Shown here: in pieces, positions 61,390 to 64,000 of the stretch
Layout: the number at the start of each line of letters is the position of its first letter
How positions within the stretch are numbered: the first letter of the stretch is position 1
NCBI RefSeq assembly: GCF_001931685.1
Contig: NZ_MOOY01000002.1
Span: 434,001-498,000, forward strand
Reading direction: 5' to 3'
Source: Pararhizobium arenae
Lineage (GTDB): Bacteria; Pseudomonadota; Alphaproteobacteria; Rhizobiales; Rhizobiaceae
Length of the DNA: 64,000 nucleotides
The notes under the pieces: generated by a model
What the model was told of the DNA's origin: nothing
Seen by the model: the letters and a program-made list of their open reading frames with translations, nothing else
Databases searched by the model: none
Translations under genes and position numbers: made by a program

Positions 61390-63687
61390 ATGATCTTGCG
61401 AAATGTCGTGGCCGCTGTGGCCCTTGTTGTGCTCGGCCTGTTTCTCGTGCAGGCGCGGGCCGAAGAAACGATCGTAGACGGCGCTTTCGACCAGGCGAAG
61501 GATGGTTTCTGGGGCGCGGGCGATGTCGTTTTGTCGCGAGAAGGCGGAGAATTGTGCGCCTCCGTGCCAGCCGGCGGTCAGGCCTGGGATCGACTGATGG
61601 GCGTCAGCGACATCAAGCTGAGGCCCGGAACGTCCTATCGGCTTGCGCTGAAGGCCGAAAGCCGCGACCCTCATGATTTTTCCATCCTCGTACAGCGCGC
61701 AGCCGAGCCCTGGACCGCCCAGGCAAGCTTTGAAGGCCGCGCGGGCGAAGAAGCGTTCGCCCTTTCAACCACATTCGTCGCCAAGGAAGCCGACCCCGCA
61801 CAGCTTGTCTTTCATCTGGGCGGTGCGCCAGATCCTTGGCGTTTGTGCATTGACGACGTGACGCTGGCTGCTGTCGAAGCGACGCAGCCGACCGGCAGCG
61901 AGGGGGAAACGGAGCGGCAATCGCCGGGACCGAGCCCGCTTGAGGCGCTGCCGCCGCTCGTCAATCAGGCCGGGTATTTTCTGGATGGCCCCAAGCGTGC
62001 GACGATCATCTCCTCGTCGGAAAAGCCCTTGGCCTTCACGCTCGCCGATGAGGCGGGCCGGACGGTTGGGGAAGGCGTGACTAGGCCCGGCGGCTTCGAT
62101 CCGACCGTTGGCGCGGATACCCAGATCGCCGATTTCTCGGCCTTCCGGCGTGCGGGGGATGGATATCGCATCGTTGTCAACGGCGCGCAAAGCGTGCCGT
62201 TCGCCGTGGGGCGGGACGTCTATTCGCAGTTGAGGATTGATGCGCTGTCCTGGTTTTACCCGCAGCGCAGCGGTATCGCGATCGATGGCGACATCGCCGG
62301 CGAAGTCTATGCACGGCCGGCGGGCCATATCGGCGAGGGTGAAAACAAGGGGGATACCGATGTGTCCTGCCTTGGCGGGCCGGTTGCCGAGACACTCTAT
62401 GGTGACTGGCGCTGTGACTACCGGCTCGATGTTTCCGGCGGCTGGTATGACGCGGGCGATAACGGCAAGTACAGCGTCAACGGCGCGATCTCGGCTGCAC
62501 AACTGCTCGGCGCCTTCGAGCGTGGCCGGCTGTTCACGGCAGGCGCCTCGGCGATGCTGGGCGACAGCCTCTCGAATATCGCGGAAAACGGAAACGGTAT
62601 TCCCGACGTTCTCGATGAAGCGCGGTGGGAGCTGGAATTTCTGCTGAAAATGATTGTGCCGGAAGGGCAGCCTCTGGCCGGAATGGTGCACCACAAGATC
62701 CACGACACGGCTTGGACGGGCATTCCGCTTCTGCCGCATATGGACGCCGAGGAGCGGATGCTGCACCGACCCTCGACAGCGGCAACGCTCGATCTCGCGG
62801 CTGTTGCCGCCCAGGGCGCGCGGTTGTATGCGCCCTATGACGAGGACTTTTCCCGAAAGTTGCTTGCCGCCGCCCGAAAGGCATGGCTGGCCGCGGCCGC
62901 CAACCCCGTTCTCTACGCACCGTCATCCGATGGCATGCAGGGCGGCGGCGATTACAACGACGACGATATCACCGACGAGACCTACTGGGCGGCGGCCGAA
63001 CTTTTCATCACCACGGGCGAGAAGAGATATCTGACCGCGCTCCACGGTTCGCCCTATTGGGCGGGTCCTGTGTTTTCTCCCGCAGGTGCCTTTCACTGGC
63101 GCAATCCCGCCGGGCTTGGTCGCATCAATCTGGCGCTCTACGGCGAGAAGCTGCCGAAGAACGATCTCTCGATGATCCGGAAAAGCGTCGTTTCCGCTGC
63201 GGGCAATTTCCTCAAGCTGCAGCAGAAGGAGCCGTTCGGCCAGATCTACCGCCCAGCCGAGGCGCGTTACGACTGGGGATCGAACCACGCCATTCTGCAA
63301 AACATGATCGTCATGGCCGCAGGCTATGATCTGACCGGTGACCGCGCGCTTCTGGACGGCGTGCGCGAAAGCATGGACTATATTCTCGGGCGCAACGCCA
63401 TGAATATGTCCTACATCACCGGTTACGGCGCGGCTTATCCGAAAAACCAGCACAGCCGCTGGTACGCGCATCAGGTCGACCAGCGCTTTCCCAATCCTCC
63501 CGTCGGCTCACTTGCCGGGGGGCCGAACTCGACACCGGTCGACGAGATCGCGCGCGCACGCCTTCAGGGATGCGTGCCGCAGACCTGCTACGCCGATGAC
63601 ATCGAGGCCTTCGGGAGCAACGAGATCGCAATCAACTGGAACGCGCCCCTCGTCTACGTGGCGTCTTTCCTTGCGGATGCACGCTGA
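61390..63687 (+). CDS. Secreted glycoside hydrolase family 9 enzyme (endoglucanase type)
   Basis: A 765-residue exported glucanase. Signal peptide ILRNVVAAVALVVLGLFLVQARA, then a CBM4/9-like beta domain (residues about 27-165), a linker rich in Glu/Pro, an Ig-like cellulase N domain (about 187-272) and a GH9 (alpha/alpha)6 barrel (about 278-760). Catalytic bases D354 and D357 lie in WYDAGDNGK; the acid E745 lies in FGSNEIAINWN. ATG 61390 starts the signal peptide; TTG 61345 is upstream. It would cut beta-1,4-glucan or related plant or bacterial polymers. Confidence 0.9.
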   Translation: MILRNVVAAVALVVLGLFLVQARAEETIVDGAFDQAKDGFWGAGDVVLSREGGELCASVPAGGQAWDRLMGVSDIKLRPGTSYRLALKAESRDPHDFSILVQRAAEPWTAQASFEGRAGEEAFALSTTFVAKEADPAQLVFHLGGAPDPWRLCIDDVTLAAVEATQPTGSEGETERQSPGPSPLEALPPLVNQAGYFLDGPKRATIISSSEKPLAFTLADEAGRTVGEGVTRPGGFDPTVGADTQIADFSAFRRAGDGYRIVVNGAQSVPFAVGRDVYSQLRIDALSWFYPQRSGIAIDGDIAGEVYARPAGHIGEGENKGDTDVSCLGGPVAETLYGDWRCDYRLDVSGGWYDAGDNGKYSVNGAISAAQLLGAFERGRLFTAGASAMLGDSLSNIAENGNGIPDVLDEARWELEFLLKMIVPEGQPLAGMVHHKIHDTAWTGIPLLPHMDAEERMLHRPSTAATLDLAAVAAQGARLYAPYDEDFSRKLLAAARKAWLAAAANPVLYAPSSDGMQGGGDYNDDDITDETYWAAAELFITTGEKRYLTALHGSPYWAGPVFSPAGAFHWRNPAGLGRINLALYGEKLPKNDLSMIRKSVVSAAGNFLKLQQKEPFGQIYRPAEARYDWGSNHAILQNMIVMAAGYDLTGDRALLDGVRESMDYILGRNAMNMSYITGYGAAYPKNQHSRWYAHQVDQRFPNPPVGSLAGGPNSTPVDEIARARLQGCVPQTCYADDIEAFGSNEIAINWNAPLVYVASFLADAR

Positions 63688-63817
63688 CCACCGTCAAATT
63701 CAACTTGTTGCGCGATTTTCTGCAAGCCCGGCACAACCTTGTCGTGCGATCAGAAGAGCGCTCCCGAATGAGCGGATCAAGGGCAATATCGCCGTGATTT
63801 CGGGGTTATGATCACTG

Positions 63818-63854
63818 CCTGCCGCGCCCGGACTCGTTATCCCGGCGCGGCAGG
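63818..63854. other. Strong GC hairpin downstream of the GH9 gene
   Basis: CCTGCCGCGCCCGG (63818-63831) pairs with CCGGCGCGGCAGG (63842-63854) with one bulged base and a 10-base loop. It lies 130 bases after the GH9 stop and has no T-run, so it is not a standard terminator. It may mark an operon boundary or act in RNA. Confidence 0.4.
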
Positions 63855-63865
63855 TCAAACGCCTG

Positions 63866-64000
63866 ATGTTGGATGTCCGGGGACCTGATCCGTTCATCAT
63901 CAACAGGAGGCGGGTGCAGACGACCCAAAGGCATCGCCGGCAATTCTTCTACCCGGCAAAGCGGGCAGACAGGCAGGTTTCAGGCACGCAGCTGCTTCAG
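63866..64000 (+). CDS. Possible start of a gene running off the right edge
   Basis: An open frame continues to the window end. GTG at 63914 has AGGAGG 3 bases upstream, which is close for a ribosome site; ATG at 63866 is an alternative. The predicted start (QTTQRHRRQFFYPAKRADRQ) is basic and unrecognised. The rest of the 313-base stretch after the GH9 gene shows only the hairpin at 63818-63854; a minus-strand frame at 63700-63903 has no support. Confidence 0.25.
   Translation, partial: MLDVRGPDPFIINRRRVQTTQRHRRQFFYPAKRADRQVSGTQLLQ

Noticed and set aside
63700-63903. 67-codon minus-strand frame after the GH9 gene
   Set aside because: No ribosome site, no domain, and it crosses a strong hairpin.

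Overview
The window reads as chromosomal DNA of a Rhizobiaceae bacterium (Agrobacterium/Rhizobium/Neorhizobium type). The evidence is the gene set: a GbpR-ChvE-GguABC sugar locus, a rhizobial-type myo-inositol dehydrogenase with an IolR-type box, a BacA/SbmA homologue, the membrane-bound urate oxidase PuuD, and short rhizobial intergenic palindromes. I see no rRNA, tRNA, CRISPR array, prophage or insertion sequence. Coding density is high and most intergenic gaps are short.

Layout. 1-4.3 kb: D-xylose ABC transporter (xylF-xylH-xylG, minus strand, xylG cut by the window edge), divergent from a ROK repressor gene, with a near-perfect palindrome between them. 4.4-6.4 kb: idhA, a small membrane protein and a degenerate J-domain protein. 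6.5-16.2 kb: gbpR, then chvE-gguA-gguB-gguC followed by an aldehyde dehydrogenase and an IlvD/Edd-type sugar-acid dehydratase. This looks like a sensing, uptake and non-phosphorylative aldonate catabolism operon ending at a strong terminator. 16.3-17.0 kb: a Phd/PIN toxin-antitoxin pair. 17.1-20.3 kb: a transglutaminase / alpha-E / circularly permuted ATP-grasp operon, which is the least understood conserved system here. 20.7-29.4 kb: housekeeping and accessory genes (DMT exporter, RhlE-like helicase, AlkD-like protein, host-attachment protein, MttB-like methyltransferase, MnmD with a divergent MnmC-like FAD oxidoreductase, PRC-barrel protein).

29.6-43.4 kb is a purine degradation region: DUF1045 protein, puuE, uraD, allA and uraH on the plus strand; guaD, puuD, a LysR regulator gene, xdhC, xdhB and xdhA on the minus strand. 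A yefM-yoeB module and an lldD-type gene lie between the two halves. Together with adenine deaminase at 58-59.7 kb, these genes cover adenine and guanine to xanthine, urate, allantoin and allantoate, and ureidoglycolate to glyoxylate. Allantoicase is not in the window.

43.6-64 kb: glpK, a second Phd/PIN pair, a luciferase-like oxidoreductase whose last codons lie in a small repeat, map, an MFS exporter, a BacA homologue, a secreted polysaccharide deacetylase, an NnrU protein, a TPR protein with der, kdgK, a GH13 alpha-glucosidase, a PIN/RHH toxin-antitoxin pair with a probably leaderless transcript, ade, an omega-aminotransferase and a secreted GH9 glucanase.

I found no clearly new multi-gene system. 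The items most worth following are the ATP-grasp/alpha-E/transglutaminase operon, the palindromes that bracket or abut the promoters of the four toxin-antitoxin operons (two of them sharing TGTACA cores), the divergently split MnmC-like pair, and several unassigned palindromic operators. All functions are read from recognisable motifs and remembered family features; no database search was run.
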